NCBI RefSeq assembly: GCF_900070365.1
Contig: NZ_LN850107.1
Span: 2,666,001 to 2,730,000 of the forward strand
Direction: 5' to 3'
DNA: 64,000 bases
DNA from: Alloactinosynnema sp. L-07
GTDB lineage: Bacteria; Actinomycetota; Actinomycetes; Mycobacteriales; Pseudonocardiaceae
Both the position numbers and the translations under genes were made by a program. The notes under the pieces were generated by a model. The model saw only the letters and a list, made by a program, of their open reading frames with translations, was not told the DNA's origin and ran no database searches. Shown here one piece after another: positions 50,147 through 60,900 of this stretch. Position 1 is the stretch's first letter. Every line of letters starts with the position of its first letter.

Positions 50147-51564
50147 CTGAGCTCGATGACACGCTGGACGGCACCTGGACCGACGAGTCCGAATGGGCCT
50201 CGATCGGCGACGAGTTCGCCGACGGCGACGAGGGCGGCGCGACGCCCCAACCGGTGCTCGCCGTGGTCGGGCGGCCCAACGTGGGCAAGTCCACGCTGGT
50301 CAACCGCATCCTCGGCCGCCGCGAGGCGGTCGTGCAGGACACCCCAGGGGTGACCCGCGACCGCGTCGCCTACGACGCGCTGTGGAACGGCCGCCGCTTC
50401 ACCGTGCTCGACACCGGCGGCTGGGAGCCCAAGGCCGACGGCCTGCAGGCCGCGGTCGCGGTGCAGGCCGAGTACGCGATGACCCACTCCGACGCCGTGC
50501 TGGTCGTCGTGGACGCCTCCGTGGGCGCCACCGCGACCGACGAGGCCGTGGCCAAGGTGCTGCGCCGCTCGAAGGTGCCCGTGATCCTGGTGGCGAACAA
50601 GGTCGACGACGACCGGCTGCTCGCCGACACCGCGTCGCTGTGGTCGCTGGGCCTTGGCGAGCCGTTCCCGGTCAGCGCCCTGCACGGGCGAAACTCCGGC
50701 GACCTGCTCGACGCCATCCTCGCCGCGCTGCCCGAGACGCCCAAGGAGACCTTCGGCTTCACCGGCGGACCGCGGCGGGTCGCCCTGGTCGGAAAGCCGA
50801 ACGTGGGCAAGTCCAGCCTGCTCAACCGGCTGACCGGCGAGAACCGCGCGGTCGTCGACGCGGTCGCGGGCACCACGGTCGACCCGGTCGACTCCATGGT
50901 CGAGCTGGACGGGCAGGTGTGGCGGTTCGTCGACACCGCCGGCCTGCGCAAGCGGGTCAACTTCGCCAGCGGCACCGAGTACTACGCCTCGCTGCGCACC
51001 AAGGCGGCCATCGAGTCCGCCGAGGTCGCGGTGGTGCTGCTCGACGCCAGCGAGCCGATCGCCGAGCAGGACCTGCGGGTGCTGACGATGGTGGTCGAGT
51101 CCGGCCGGGCCTGTGTGCTGGCGTTCAACAAGTGGGACCTCGTGGACGAGGACCGCCGCCTGCAGCTGGACAAGGAACTCGACCGCGGCATGGTCCGCGT
51201 GCCGTGGGCCGAGCGCGTCAACGTCTCGGCGCTGACCGGCCGCGCGGTGCGCAAGCTCGCTCCCGCGCTGCGCACGGCGCTGGACTCGTGGGACCAGCGC
51301 GTGTCCACCGGCCAGCTCAACTCGTGGCTGTCGGACCTCGTGGCCGCCACTCCCCCGCCGGTCCGCGGCGGCAAGCAGCCCAAGATCCTCTTCGCCACCC
51401 AGGCGTCGGTCCGGCCGCCGACGATCGTGCTGTTCACCAGCGGGTTCCTGGAGGCGGGCTACCGGCGGTTCGTCGAGCGGAAGTTCCGCGAGACGTTCGG
51501 CTTCACCGGCAGCCCGGTCCGGATCTCGGTACGCGTCCGGGAAAAGAAGCAGCGCAAGAACTAG
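50143..51564 (+). CDS. der: Ribosome-associated GTPase Der (EngA)
   Basis: A 473-residue protein with tandem GTPase domains and a C-terminal KH-like domain. Domain 1: [16 protein letters not shown] (about 44-59), TVLDTGGW and NKVDDD. Domain 2: [16 protein letters not shown] (about 217), [10 protein letters not shown] and FNKWDLVDE. An acidic 40-residue N-terminal extension ([19 protein letters not shown]) precedes domain 1, common in actinobacteria. It functions in 50S subunit assembly. It is the third gene of the cmk-plsC-der operon and overlaps the convergent alpha/beta hydrolase by 4 nt. Confidence 0.96.
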   Translation: MTELDDTLDGTWTDESEWASIGDEFADGDEGGATPQPVLAVVGRPNVGKSTLVNRILGRREAVVQDTPGVTRDRVAYDALWNGRRFTVLDTGGWEPKADGLQAAVAVQAEYAMTHSDAVLVVVDASVGATATDEAVAKVLRRSKVPVILVANKVDDDRLLADTASLWSLGLGEPFPVSALHGRNSGDLLDAILAALPETPKETFGFTGGPRRVALVGKPNVGKSSLLNRLTGENRAVVDAVAGTTVDPVDSMVELDGQVWRFVDTAGLRKRVNFASGTEYYASLRTKAAIESAEVAVVLLDASEPIAEQDLRVLTMVVESGRACVLAFNKWDLVDEDRRLQLDKELDRGMVRVPWAERVNVSALTGRAVRKLAPALRTALDSWDQRVSTGQLNSWLSDLVAATPPPVRGGKQPKILFATQASVRPPTIVLFTSGFLEAGYRRFVERKFRETFGFTGSPVRISVRVREKKQRKN

Positions 51565-52355
51565 CGACAATGTTCGCGGAGCAGTTCGGCCGCGCGGTCG
51601 GGCTGCTCCCACCAGAACAGGTGGCCGACGTCCCGCAGTTTGGCGAGCTTGGCGTCGGGCACCAGGCTCGCCACGTGGTCACCGTTCTTCGGGGTGATCA
51701 TCTCGTCCTCGGTGCCGTGCACGACGAGCGTGGGGATCTTGACGCCCTTGAGCCGGGCCTCGGCGTCGTGCCGGGCGACGGCCTGGAGCTGCATCATGAT
51801 CACCGGCGACGGCACCCGCTGCGACAGCGTCACCTCGACGAACTCGCTGAACCGGGTCTCGTCCGCGCGGAACGTCGGGGACAGGTTCGCCTCGTAGGCC
51901 GCGCGCAGGATCGTCCCGACGTCGCCGCCCGCGTTGGCCGCCAGCATCATCCGCATCGGCCCCGGTCCGTCGAGGGTCCCGCCCTCGGGGCCCGCGTAGG
52001 TGCAGCCGAGCGTCAGGGTCCGGATGCGCTCGGGGTGCCGCACCGCGAGTTCCTGGGCCACCATGCCGCCCATCGAGATCCCCATGACGTGCGCGTCGTC
52101 CCAGCCAATGGCGGTGAGCACCCGGGCGGTGTCGTCGGCCAGGTCGGCGATGGTGAATCCCGCCTCGGCCGGGTCGCTGTGGCTGATCCCCCGGTGATCG
52201 AACGCCACGACGTCGAAGTCGCGTTCGAGCCGGGTCAGGAACGGCTCGCCCCACAGCCCGTGGTGCCCGCCCATGCCCTGGATCAGCAGTAGCGGCACGC
52301 CATGGCCGCGGCGGATGTAGTGCAGTTTGCGGTCACCCAGATCGGCGATCGGCAC
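51561..52355 (-). CDS. Alpha/beta hydrolase
   Basis: A 264-residue alpha/beta hydrolase. The nucleophile elbow is [13 protein letters not shown] (Ser near residue 94), the acid lies in [12 protein letters not shown] and the His in [13 protein letters not shown] conserved HG-type oxyanion strand ([15 protein letters not shown]) precedes. Substrate unknown; such proteins are esterases or lactonases. GTG 52355 follows AAGGAG at good spacing. It is divergent from the response regulator 57 nt away. Confidence 0.85.
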   Translation of the reverse strand: MPIADLGDRKLHYIRRGHGVPLLLIQGMGGHHGLWGEPFLTRLERDFDVVAFDHRGISHSDPAEAGFTIADLADDTARVLTAIGWDDAHVMGISMGGMVAQELAVRHPERIRTLTLGCTYAGPEGGTLDGPGPMRMMLAANAGGDVGTILRAAYEANLSPTFRADETRFSEFVEVTLSQRVPSPVIMMQLQAVARHDAEARLKGVKIPTLVVHGTEDEMITPKNGDHVASLVPDAKLAKLRDVGHLFWWEQPDRAAELLREHCR

Positions 52356-52411
52356 GGCCGGAACTCCTTATTGAGGTGGCGTCTTCCCAGCTCAAGATTA
52401 GGGTGGGCTAG

Positions 52412-53062
52412 GTGTTGGGGACCATCAGAGTCGTCATTGCCGACGACGAGCCACTGCTGCGCCACGGCCTCGGCGTCCTGCTCAAGGCGGGCGGCGGCAT
52501 CGACGTGGTCGCCGAAGCGGGCGACGGCCACGCCGCGATCGACGCGGTCAACCGGCACCACCCGGACGTGCTCCTGCTCGACGTGCAGATGCCCCACCTC
52601 GGCGGCATCGACGTCCTGCGGATGCTGCCGGATCCCCCACCCGCCACGGCGATCCTGACCACGTTCGACCTCGACGACTACGTCGCACGGGCACTCGAAC
52701 TGGGCGCCCAGGGCTTCCTCCTCAAGGACATCGAGCCGGAGACCCTGGTCCGCGCGGTCCGCGACCTCGCCGCGGGCGGCGCGGTGCTCGATCCCCGAAT
52801 CACCGCGCGCCTGCTCCCCAGACTGCGCGGCGCCGGAGTCTCCCTGAACAAGGCCCGCGCGCTCGCGACCCTGAGCGCCCGCGAACGCCAGGTCCTGGAC
52901 CTCCTCGGCGACGGCCACCCCAACGCCCGCATCGCGTCCACCTTGAACCTGACGGAGGCGACGGTGAAGAGCTACGTCTCCGCGACACTGACGAAACTGG
53001 GTGTCCGCAACCGCGTCCAGGCGGCACTGCTGGTCCACGGCGTGGATGTGGGCTGCCCGTGA
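52412..53062 (+). CDS. NarL-type response regulator
   Basis: A 216-residue response regulator. The receiver begins RVVIADDEPLLRHGLG, with the phospho-acceptor Asp in VLLLDVQMPHLGGIDVL (near residue 55) and Lys in FLLKDIEPETLV. The C-terminal HTH is LSARERQVLDLLGDG and ARIASTLNLTEATVKSYVS. It overlaps the histidine kinase gene by GTGA, so the two form a two-component pair. GTG 52412 is used; its ribosome site is weak. Confidence 0.92.
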   Translation: MLGTIRVVIADDEPLLRHGLGVLLKAGGGIDVVAEAGDGHAAIDAVNRHHPDVLLLDVQMPHLGGIDVLRMLPDPPPATAILTTFDLDDYVARALELGAQGFLLKDIEPETLVRAVRDLAAGGAVLDPRITARLLPRLRGAGVSLNKARALATLSARERQVLDLLGDGHPNARIASTLNLTEATVKSYVSATLTKLGVRNRVQAALLVHGVDVGCP

Positions 53063-54174
53063 GCGTGGTTCGCCGGGTCGGCGTGGAGGTACTGGTCATC
53101 GGCGTCCCGCTGGCGGCGGTACTGCTGTCGCACCCGACGCGCTTCGCCTTCGCCTTCCCCGCCGCCGTCGTGGCCTGCCTCGCGCTCCCCCTGCGGCTGC
53201 GGTGGCCATGGCTTGCCGTGCTCGCGTGCCTACCCACCCTGGTCGGCGGCCTGGGCTGGCCGCCCTCCATTGTTGCCCTCTACCACCTGGGCAGACACAC
53301 CGAACTGCGAGCCACCATCGCCTGGGTCACCGCCGCGTTCTTCGCCCTGGCCATCCCGGTCCAACTGGACTTCACCAGCACCATCCGAGACCAGGCCATG
53401 AGCCTGATGTTCTCCCTGGTGGCCGCAGGCGGCCCCGCGGCCATGGGCGTGGTGCTGCGCCTGCACTCCCACCTGGACGCGAGCCTCGCCGACCTCGACC
53501 GAGCCCGCCAAGCCGAACTGGAAGCCCGCGCCGACCAAGCGCGGTCGGAGGAAAGAACCCGCATCGCCCGCGAGATCCACGACCACGTCGGCCACAACGC
53601 CACCCTGATCGCCGTCCAGTCCGCCGCCCTCGCCGCCACCACGACGGACCCGGCCGCCAAGGAGATCGCCCACCGCCTCCGCCACCTGGCCAAGCAGTCC
53701 CTCGCCGAAACCCGCGCCACCCTCGGCCTGGTCGCCCCCGACCGCCACGGCATCGACGACATCCCCACCCTCATCACCCAAACCCGCCACGCAGGCGTAC
53801 AGGTGACGTACGAGTCCTCCCCCATCACCGCGTCACCGTTGGTAAGCCGAGCCATCTACCGCGTCGTCCAGGAATCCCTCACCAACGCCGTCAAACACGC
53901 CCCCGGCGCACCCGTTCAAGTGGTGTTGGAACCGAGCCCCGGCCGAGTCCGAGTCGCGGTGACCAACGGCCCCGCCACCCGCCCCCACGACGTCGACACC
54001 CGCGGCGGCACCGGCCTGGCAGGCCTCACCGAACGAGTCCACACCGCCGACGGCACCCTCACCGCGGCCCCAACCGCGTCCGGCGGCTTCGCGGTCGTGG
54101 CCGACCTACCAACCAAAGTCGGCCCGCCACACCCCACTCTCGCCGGTATCCCCCACCCCTCCAACCAGCCATAG
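53059..54174 (+). CDS. NarL-partner histidine kinase
   Basis: A 371-residue membrane sensor kinase. Residues 1-130 contain four to five hydrophobic segments with no obvious extracellular sensor domain. The HisKA_3 dimerisation motif is RTRIAREIHDHVGHNATLIA (phospho-His near residue 173). The N box is ESLTNAVKHA and the G box RGGTGLAGLTERVHTADG. It probably phosphorylates the adjacent regulator; the stimulus is unknown. GTG 53059 overlaps the regulator stop. An 11-bp hairpin follows the gene (54221-54249). Confidence 0.92.
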   Translation: MSVVRRVGVEVLVIGVPLAAVLLSHPTRFAFAFPAAVVACLALPLRLRWPWLAVLACLPTLVGGLGWPPSIVALYHLGRHTELRATIAWVTAAFFALAIPVQLDFTSTIRDQAMSLMFSLVAAGGPAAMGVVLRLHSHLDASLADLDRARQAELEARADQARSEERTRIAREIHDHVGHNATLIAVQSAALAATTTDPAAKEIAHRLRHLAKQSLAETRATLGLVAPDRHGIDDIPTLITQTRHAGVQVTYESSPITASPLVSRAIYRVVQESLTNAVKHAPGAPVQVVLEPSPGRVRVAVTNGPATRPHDVDTRGGTGLAGLTERVHTADGTLTAAPTASGGFAVVADLPTKVGPPHPTLAGIPHPSNQP

Positions 54175-54220
54175 TCACCCCGTCAGCGCCGCTCGGGGTC
54201 GGCGCTGGACCGAGGGGACA

Positions 54221-54249
54221 GCGGGGACCCGCCGATCACGGGTCCCCGC
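54221..54249 (+). terminator. Hairpin after two-component operon
   Basis: GCGGGGACCCG and CGGGTCCCCGC pair perfectly over 11 bp around a 7-nt loop, 46 nt after the kinase stop. It has no T-run, but its position fits a terminator of the two-component operon. Confidence 0.5.
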
Positions 54250-54264
54250 GTCGCCCCCGATTCG

Positions 54265-54291
54265 TTGATCCGGATAGCGGTGCGCTAGTCT
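54265..54291 (+). promoter_or_regulatory. tRNA promoter candidate
   Basis: TTGATC at 54265-54270 and TAGTCT at 54286-54291 resemble housekeeping -35 and -10 elements, with a 15-nt spacer (short; 16 if GTTGAT is used). The -10 ends 30 nt before the tRNA gene. Confidence 0.35.
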
Positions 54292-54321
54292 TGCCAAGCA
54301 CTCGCGAGAGCGAGATGCGAC

Positions 54322-54395
<74 letters not shown>

Positions 54396-54409
54396 CGGTC
54401 GATCGAAAC

Positions 54410-54450
54410 GCCCGTCTACCTGGAAGTTTCCGCAGGTAGACGGGCTTTTT
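54410..54450 (+). terminator. Intrinsic terminator of tRNA-Pro
   Basis: GCCCGTCTACCTG and CAGGTAGACGGGC pair perfectly over 13 bp with a 10-nt loop, and are followed directly by TTTTT. This is the only textbook stem-plus-T-run terminator in the window. Confidence 0.92.
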
Positions 54451-54847
54451 GATGTTGTTAGCCAGCCGCGTTGTTGATCGTCCCTTGTGGATGGAAAGAT
54501 CGTTCTACCGACCGGTATGGAGAAATTCTGGAGGCCGGTCCTCCTGCGGCGCCTGTTGATCTCGTTGAGGGGTCATAGTCGATCTTCCCGATCGGGTGAA
54601 CTTCCACAACCGGCCACAACTGGCGCCATTCGCCCTGTTCAGCGCCGTGTCGTCCCGGCACGGACGGACGTTCCTTGGCGACGGTCGACGTCCCACGACG
54701 TAGATATCAACGAGCACACGGCGGTTGGCGTCGGACACGGCACGATGATCGGGCGACGGCCCGCCGACGGTCAGGGTGGGTCGGGACGCCGAATCTGTGC
54801 GCCGATCTTCGAGTGATCACATGGACGCTCGGTCGTATGCTCGCCGG
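54451..54847. other. Gene-free stretch after tRNA-Pro
   Basis: About 400 nt with no convincing open frame on either strand. I see no second copy of the tRNA 3' end in it by eye. It begins the accessory region on the right side of the tRNA. Confidence 0.5.
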
Positions 54848-55024
54848 ATGGGTGAGTCCCAGCCAGCGCCGCGGCGGGTCAAGGTCCTGATGGAAGTCGT
54901 CGTCGAGGTCAACGACCCCGCGGCACTGGAGAAGGTCGCACTGGACCACATCGACGGCCTCAACTACGCCACCGACGACGACACCGAGGCGAAACTGCCC
55001 GCGCCGAGAAACGCGCTCTGGTGA
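54848..55024 (+). CDS. Small hypothetical protein
   Basis: A 58-residue protein starting MGESQPAPRRVKVLMEVVVEV and containing DPAALEKVALDHIDGLN. The start could instead be the ATG at 54821, nine codons upstream. No known family is recognised. Its TGA overlaps the GTG of the next gene (GTGA), so the two are likely translated together, which is the main reason to call it real. Confidence 0.55.
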   Translation: MGESQPAPRRVKVLMEVVVEVNDPAALEKVALDHIDGLNYATDDDTEAKLPAPRNALW

Positions 55025-55785
55025 TCGGCGACATCGTCGAAGCCGTGAGTTTGATCGCCGATCCCTTCACCGCCATCCCCGACGACGCCGGACTCGAAGC
55101 AACCAAGAGCAACCAGCACGCCATCGAGATCGACCCCACCGGCCGGCCGATCACCGACGCCGAGGTTCCCGACTTCACAGCCCTGTTCCCGACCTCCACA
55201 TGCGACCGTGACAGCTGCGAGCAATGCGCCGGGTATCAACTCACGCCCCGCACCGCGTCGACCCTGTGGTCCACCTGCCAACTGCGCGCCGGCCTAGCCT
55301 ACGAAGACGTCATCCAGTTCGGCGACGAACCCGCGGACCCCAACGACGGCAGGTGGTCGACATTCGACGAATACCCGTCCATCACCTGGCGCCAAAACGC
55401 GGTCTGGCGCCGCCAAGCCGCGCGCGCCTTCACCGACCTGGCAGACGACCTCGCCAACGGTGACTGGCCCCAACCCCGCTGCGCCGCAGAGGAAATGGCA
55501 CTCCACCTCGCCATCAGCATGTCCCGAGACGCCGTCCACGACGACTGGCCCAGCGCGACCCGCGCAATCGAAGCACTCCCAGCACACCCCGACCACTTCG
55601 ACTGGGACATGGCAAAAGACGTCCTCTTCCAAGACCACGACATCCTCAACCTGTTCGACCTCGAACTCGACGGCATCGAAGACCCCGACACCTCGATCGG
55701 CATGGGCGACTACCGTCCCCACGCCTGGTTCAAACCGTTCAACAGCTTCCCTCCCCGCGACGGCCGCCGCCCCTTCCGGCGCTAA
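55021..55785 (+). CDS. Hypothetical protein, 254 aa
   Basis: A 254-residue acidic protein with GTG start overlapping the preceding small gene. Residues 55-75 contain clustered Cys (CDRDSCEQC), which could bind a metal. It has a Trp-rich centre (WSTFDEYPSITWRQNAVWRRQ) and many Asp and Glu. I do not recognise the family. It is in the accessory region beside the tRNA, with a broken HEPN-like gene downstream on the other strand. Confidence 0.6.
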   Translation: MIGDIVEAVSLIADPFTAIPDDAGLEATKSNQHAIEIDPTGRPITDAEVPDFTALFPTSTCDRDSCEQCAGYQLTPRTASTLWSTCQLRAGLAYEDVIQFGDEPADPNDGRWSTFDEYPSITWRQNAVWRRQAARAFTDLADDLANGDWPQPRCAAEEMALHLAISMSRDAVHDDWPSATRAIEALPAHPDHFDWDMAKDVLFQDHDILNLFDLELDGIEDPDTSIGMGDYRPHAWFKPFNSFPPRDGRRPFRR

Positions 55786-55845
55786 CCGCTGCACTTCGCC
55801 GTGATCGGTCACAACGCTCGGTGTTTTGGCATCGCAGCACGAAGG

Positions 55846-57175
55846 CTACGAAACCCCGGCACCCGTGGCGGTCACCCTCAAGACCACGGCACCGGATCGG
55901 CGTCCCGCCCACCCTCCGGGTCCAAGCACTGTCTGGTACGAACCGTTGTACTTCAACCAGTGAAGGATGAGCAGATTGACGTAGTGGCGGGTCAGCAACC
56001 ACACGTCGGCGACCAGACCTCTTAGATGATAGACCTCGTCGCGGGGCACCTTGGGGTGCACCAAGCGGTTGCGAACTCGACTCACCGCCGTTGGCCCGTC
56101 GACGGGTAGGCATGACTCTGACTCCGCCAAAGCGAACTCGGCAAGCGTCGGTTGCCGAGTGGGGTTGACCGCGACGTCAACGCGGGCATCTTTCAAGAGT
56201 CTCCGCAGACGCCCATCAGCTCGAAGTGCATTGTAGCTCGACTTGCTCATCCCCCGGTCTAGTTTCAGGTTGAGCCAACTCAGCAGCTCAATCGCCGAGA
56301 ATGCTGTCAACGTTCGCTGCTCGACCCGACCCGCATGGGTTGGACTCGACAGCCATCGACAGGACGATTCTGGTGGTGTGCTCGCGATCGGCGTCGACAA
56401 ATGCCTCGTACACGGTGGCGAGCAGGTGGTGAAGGTCAACCGTGTTCGGATAGTGCAGCCTCGCCATAGCGCCGTTACGTCCTGGATGGCAGAACGTCGA
56501 CGCCCACTGTCGCCAGACGACGGTTCCGTACGCGTCGAAGCCGACTGGAAGTGCCGGGGCGATCCATCCTCCAAAGGCGAACGACACACCATATTGGACA
56601 GTCTTGATCAGGGTTCGACCTGACATGCGGTGAAGTGCCTGCCGTCCACCCGGACGATCTCCATCACGTGTGTCATCGCGATGCCAGGGTTGCTGCCGAT
56701 GGCATCCCACACGCTTCCGTGGTCATTTCGTCGATCAAGTGTCAGCCTCCACGGTCCGATGTCGAGCCGCCATCTACCAGTCCATGCAGACCATCTATCG
56801 CCGACATCCGTGCGGAGCAAGACCGGGCTGTGGATAGCTGGCAGGTTCAGCCAGTGGATCAGGAGCCGCCGCATCCGTGCGTCACTCGAACCAAGCTCAT
56901 GTGGCAAGGGATCCGGAACCAAAGTCGTGGCGCAATCCGCGCATGGCATAGATCGTGCCGGATTCGCGCACCTGAAGATCGATCTCAGGTTCTTCGAACA
57001 CTCCCAGAGCCCACCGCTCGGGCACGTCTTCGTCGATCTGCCAACGGACGTCCAGATGGGAGGGATGACACCGCATACGTATGCTGCCGCGTAACTCGCG
57101 ATCATCCACTTCGATCAACGCACCCTCGTACGACGTGATGTCGTGTCCGGGTTCGTTGAACGGATAGAACGGCAC
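55846..57175 (-). pseudogene. Frameshifted HEPN (ApeA-like) gene
   Basis: Four consecutive minus-strand segments look like parts of one protein: 57175 to about 56897 (MPFYPFNEPGHDITSYEG), about 56900 to 56608 (LLIHWLNLPAIHSPVLLRTD), about 56640 to 56340 (VQYGVSFAFGGWIAPALPVG) and about 56345 to 55846. The reading frame alternates A-B-A-B, so three shifts are needed. The last segment contains SRVRNRLVHPKVPRDE, which has the Rx4-6H motif of HEPN RNases, and HWLKYNGSYQTVL near the end, like the C-terminus of ApeA-type proteins. ApeA is a phage-defence HEPN protein; this copy is probably inactive. GC looks lower than in neighbouring genes. Assembly error is the alternative. Confidence 0.6.
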
Positions 57176-57948
57176 GAGGGAGCCTCACCATCGGGCCCGT
57201 CGCGTTCAACCAGCATCAGTCGATTCAACCACCAACCATGTGGATCGCGCTGCCAAAGATCAGAGATCGCTGGAACTGCCCTCGTTCGCAGTATGGGTGA
57301 GGCTGGAGGTCGGCAGCTTCGTGTCGTCCGGATTCGATGACCACTCGCACCGCTTGAAGTCAGCGGGCTCTCGAGGTTGTCGAGGAGGCGGGCTTCGATT
57401 TAAGGGCTACTTGGCTGCTGCACTAGACACTGCCGCAGAATTCCCTAGCGGCAACGACTCCAGCTTGCCAACAGGCGTGGAGCAGCAGCTCGTCGAGTCA
57501 GTGTGCGCGCCACACCGCGAGCAAGTTGACAAGACTGCCCGGTCGACCCTGATGACGGTCTGCTGGGCCAGGTGTTCTTCAGTGTCGAGGTCGGGGCTTG
57601 TCGAACAGTGCCAGATGGCTCGTTTCGACTTCTGCGCCGGCGAACGCAATCAGGAGCTGACCGCTGTGTTGCTTGTCGCCGGTGCCGGTCGAGATGAAGC
57701 ACGCTTGAGCCTTGCTGGAGCGCCAGCCTGCTCGAAGGCGTGGACGAGGCCGGTAACGGGTGCCATTGATCCCGCGCCCGGTTGGCGGCCGAAGCGACCT
57801 CGATGACCGAGTCCGGGCCGAAGTCGATCAAGGCGGTAGAGTGTCCATCCTGATCACGCCGGGTGTAGCGAACTCTCCCCGAAGGTCGATGAACTTACGC
57901 GAGGTGGATGACAGCCACAGGCCGTGATCCGGACGCGATGGGGGACTA
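57176..57948. other. Gene-poor stretch with decayed sequence
   Basis: About 770 nt between the broken HEPN-like gene and the NB-ARC/WD40 gene. Open frames exist but none looks coding; composition is uneven. The one recognisable item is a 45-nt stretch resembling the integrase 3' region (57372-57416). The stretch looks like mobile-element debris. Confidence 0.5.
57372..57416 (-). pseudogene. Fragment resembling integrase 3' end
   Basis: On the minus strand, with one nucleotide missing, it reads as SQVAL..EARLLDNLE. The intact integrase at 62058 has SHVAPEVEARLLDNLE at the same place. The DNA tract around TCGAGGTTGTCGAGGA is shared almost exactly with 62164-62210. Similarity fades on both sides. 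A scar of an earlier related integrase is the simplest reading. Confidence 0.55.
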
Positions 57949-60900
57949 GTGGGCATCTGGCGGAGGCGATTGCATCGGTCGTGGCCCCTCGCCCTCTTGT
58001 TCATCGTGGTCATCGCCGCGGCGGGCGCGGGCACCGTGGTGGCGATCGCGGTGAACCTGGCCACCGCCGTCGACCTCCCCTGGCTGGCCGTCGTCAAGGA
58101 GAACCCGTTGTGGTGGGTGGCCGGGGCGACAGCCGCAGTCGCCTTCACTGCGTTCGCGGTGGGGCAGGTGCATCGTTTCGCGGACAAGCGGATAGACGAA
58201 CTGCTACCTGCCGAACAGCGGCTGGAACCGTGGATCGTCGACCGGCCCGACGAGGTCCGGCAGGTGGTGAACGCCCTGCTCAGGCAACCTCGGGCCACCG
58301 TTGGCATCACGACGGCCGTGCACGGCGCCGGCGGGTTCGGTAAGACCACGGTGGCGAAACTGGTCCGCGCCGACCGGCGGGTCCTGCGCCAGTTCGGCGG
58401 CAGGGTGTACTGGGTGACGCTGGGCCGCGATGTGCGCGCCCGGTCGGCGATCGCGGACAAGGTCAACGACCTCATCGCTCGACTGGATCCGCAGAACCCG
58501 ATGTCGTTCACCGATCCGCAGCAAGCGGGTCAGTACCTCGCCGCCCTCCTGTCCACCGGACCACCACGCCTGATCATCCTCGATGACGTGTGGCACAGCG
58601 AACAAGAGTCGGCGTTCCCGGTCGGCGGGCGTTGCGTCCGGCTGATAACTACCAGGATCCCCTCCCTGGTGGGCGGTGAGTCCATCCCGGTCCCGGTCGA
58701 CCAGGTTACGCAGGAGCAGGCCCGCTTGCTGCTGACTGCGGAGCTGCCAGCTCTGCCGCCAGCGGTCATCCGGGACCTCGTCGCGGAGACGGGCCGGTGG
58801 CCGCTGTTGTTGCGTTTGGTGAACAAAGTCCTGTCAGACCAGGTGACCGTGCATGCTGACGCCGCCGCGGCAGCGCGGAGCCTGGTCGACCAGCTCCGCC
58901 GCTCCGGCGCCCTTCAGCTCGATGGGTTGTCTGGCGCGTCTGCGCAGCGTTTGGACGTCAATGATCCAGACCAGCGCCAGCGTGCCATCGCGGCAACGAT
59001 CGAGGCCAGCGTCGGGTTGCTGGCGCCAGTCGAGCGCGCGCGCTTCGCCGAGCTCGCCGTGTTCGTCGAGGATGAGATGGTGCCGGTAGCGCTGGTGCAG
59101 GAGCTGTGGCGGGAGACCGGCGGGCTCGACATCGTGCGCACGAGGGCGTTGTGCGCACGCCTCGCCCAACTGGCCCTGCTGACAGTCACGGGCGCCGATG
59201 CTGGAGGCGCTGTGAGTCTGCACGACGTGGTTCGCGACTATCTGCAGGAAGAACTCGGCAGCGAGCGGCTCGTCGAACTCCACCGCAGTATGCTGCGGGC
59301 CGCCGCCGACGGGATCCCGATCGCCGTCCCCTTCGCCCATCAAACTTCCGACACCACCGCTGGTGACCGGATCGCGTGGTGGCACATGGCCGAGTCGGCC
59401 CGGTACCTCTGGGACCATCTGGTCGAGCACCTCGTCGCCGGGCAGTACACCAACAGCGCGGAGGCCCTGGTAGTCGACCTGCGTTGGGTGCTAGCCCGAG
59501 TGGGGCAGTCCGGCCCCACCGCGCCCTACACCGACCTCTCCCTGGTCGACACCTCGCGATGCGCTCGACTACACCGGCTGCTGGGACAGACAGCCCACCT
59601 CCTGGCTCCGACGAGACCCGCCCGATTCCGCGCAGACATCCTCTTCAGCCGCGTCGCACACGATCCTGAGTGGGGTCTGCAGGCCTCCGAACTCGCTCAA
59701 GGCCGGGCCGCCCCGGTCCTGGTCAACAGGTGGCCCCTGCCTGACCTGCCGGACCCGGCTCTACGCAGAACACTGACCGCCCATACCAAGATGGTGCGCG
59801 CGCTGGCGGTCTCACCAGACGGATCTCGCATCGCATCGGCCAGCGACGACAACACCGTGCGCATCTGGGACACCGCCAGCGAAGAGGTACTCGCCGTGGC
59901 GCGCAACCAGAGTTCATCAGTCTCAATCCTCGTCGCGGGGCCCGACGGCTCCTGGTTCGCGTCCGCCAACGATGCGCACGTCGTGCAGATCTGGGATGCG
60001 ATCACCGCAGAGGTACGCCGCTCCTTTACCGGGCACGAGCTTCCAGTACGCGCGCTCGTGACGGCTCCGGACGGCTCCTGGCTCGCGTCAGCTGGAGATG
60101 ATCGTCAGATCCGGATTTGGGACACGTCCACGACGACCGCACGGTGGGTGCTCCACGGACACCGGGATGCCATCCGATGCCTCGCCGTGGCACCCGACGG
60201 GACCTGGCTGGCCTCCGCGAGCGCCGACCACACCGTACGAGTCTGGGACACCTCCACCGGCAGGAACCGCTTCACCCTCGCCGAGCACACGGGCGCAGTG
60301 CACGCCCTCGCCGTGGCACCCGACGGGTCCTGGCTGGCCTCCGCGAGCGCCGACCACACCGTACGAGTCTGGGACACCTCCACCGGCAGCAACCGCTTCA
60401 CCCTCGCCGAGCACACACGCGCGGTGCACCTGCTGATGGCAGCACCGGACGGTAGCTGGCTCGCATCTGCCGGGGACGACCACGGTGTTCGGTTCTGGAC
60501 AATGGACACCGGGGAGGAACGAGCCACCCACACCTGGATGAGGCATCTCGCAGCCGGCTTCGCCGTCTCCCCCGACGGACGCTGGCTCGCTTCGAGCAGC
60601 TATAACGGCACAATCCTCGTCTGGGACACGGCCAGCGGGAATCCATTGGCGACGCTGACTGCGCACACGGACGTCGTGCGGGCGCTCGTCGCGCCGAGCA
60701 GGACGGGACTGGTGTCGGCCGGTGACGACAACACTGTGCGGACGTGGGACCTGTCCGGTCTCGAACGGCGATCGAAGACAAACGGTAGAACGAGGTCCGT
60801 CAACCTCTTGGCAGTCTCGCCAGACGGCAAGTGGCTTGCCTCCGCTGGTGGCGACAACACGATCCGGACTTGGGACACCGCCACCGGCGAACGACGGTTC

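Noticed and set aside
57240..57806. 188-codon plus-strand frame
   Set aside because: No motif, Ser/Arg-rich, and it crosses the fragment resembling an integrase 3' end in antisense; I do not treat it as a gene.
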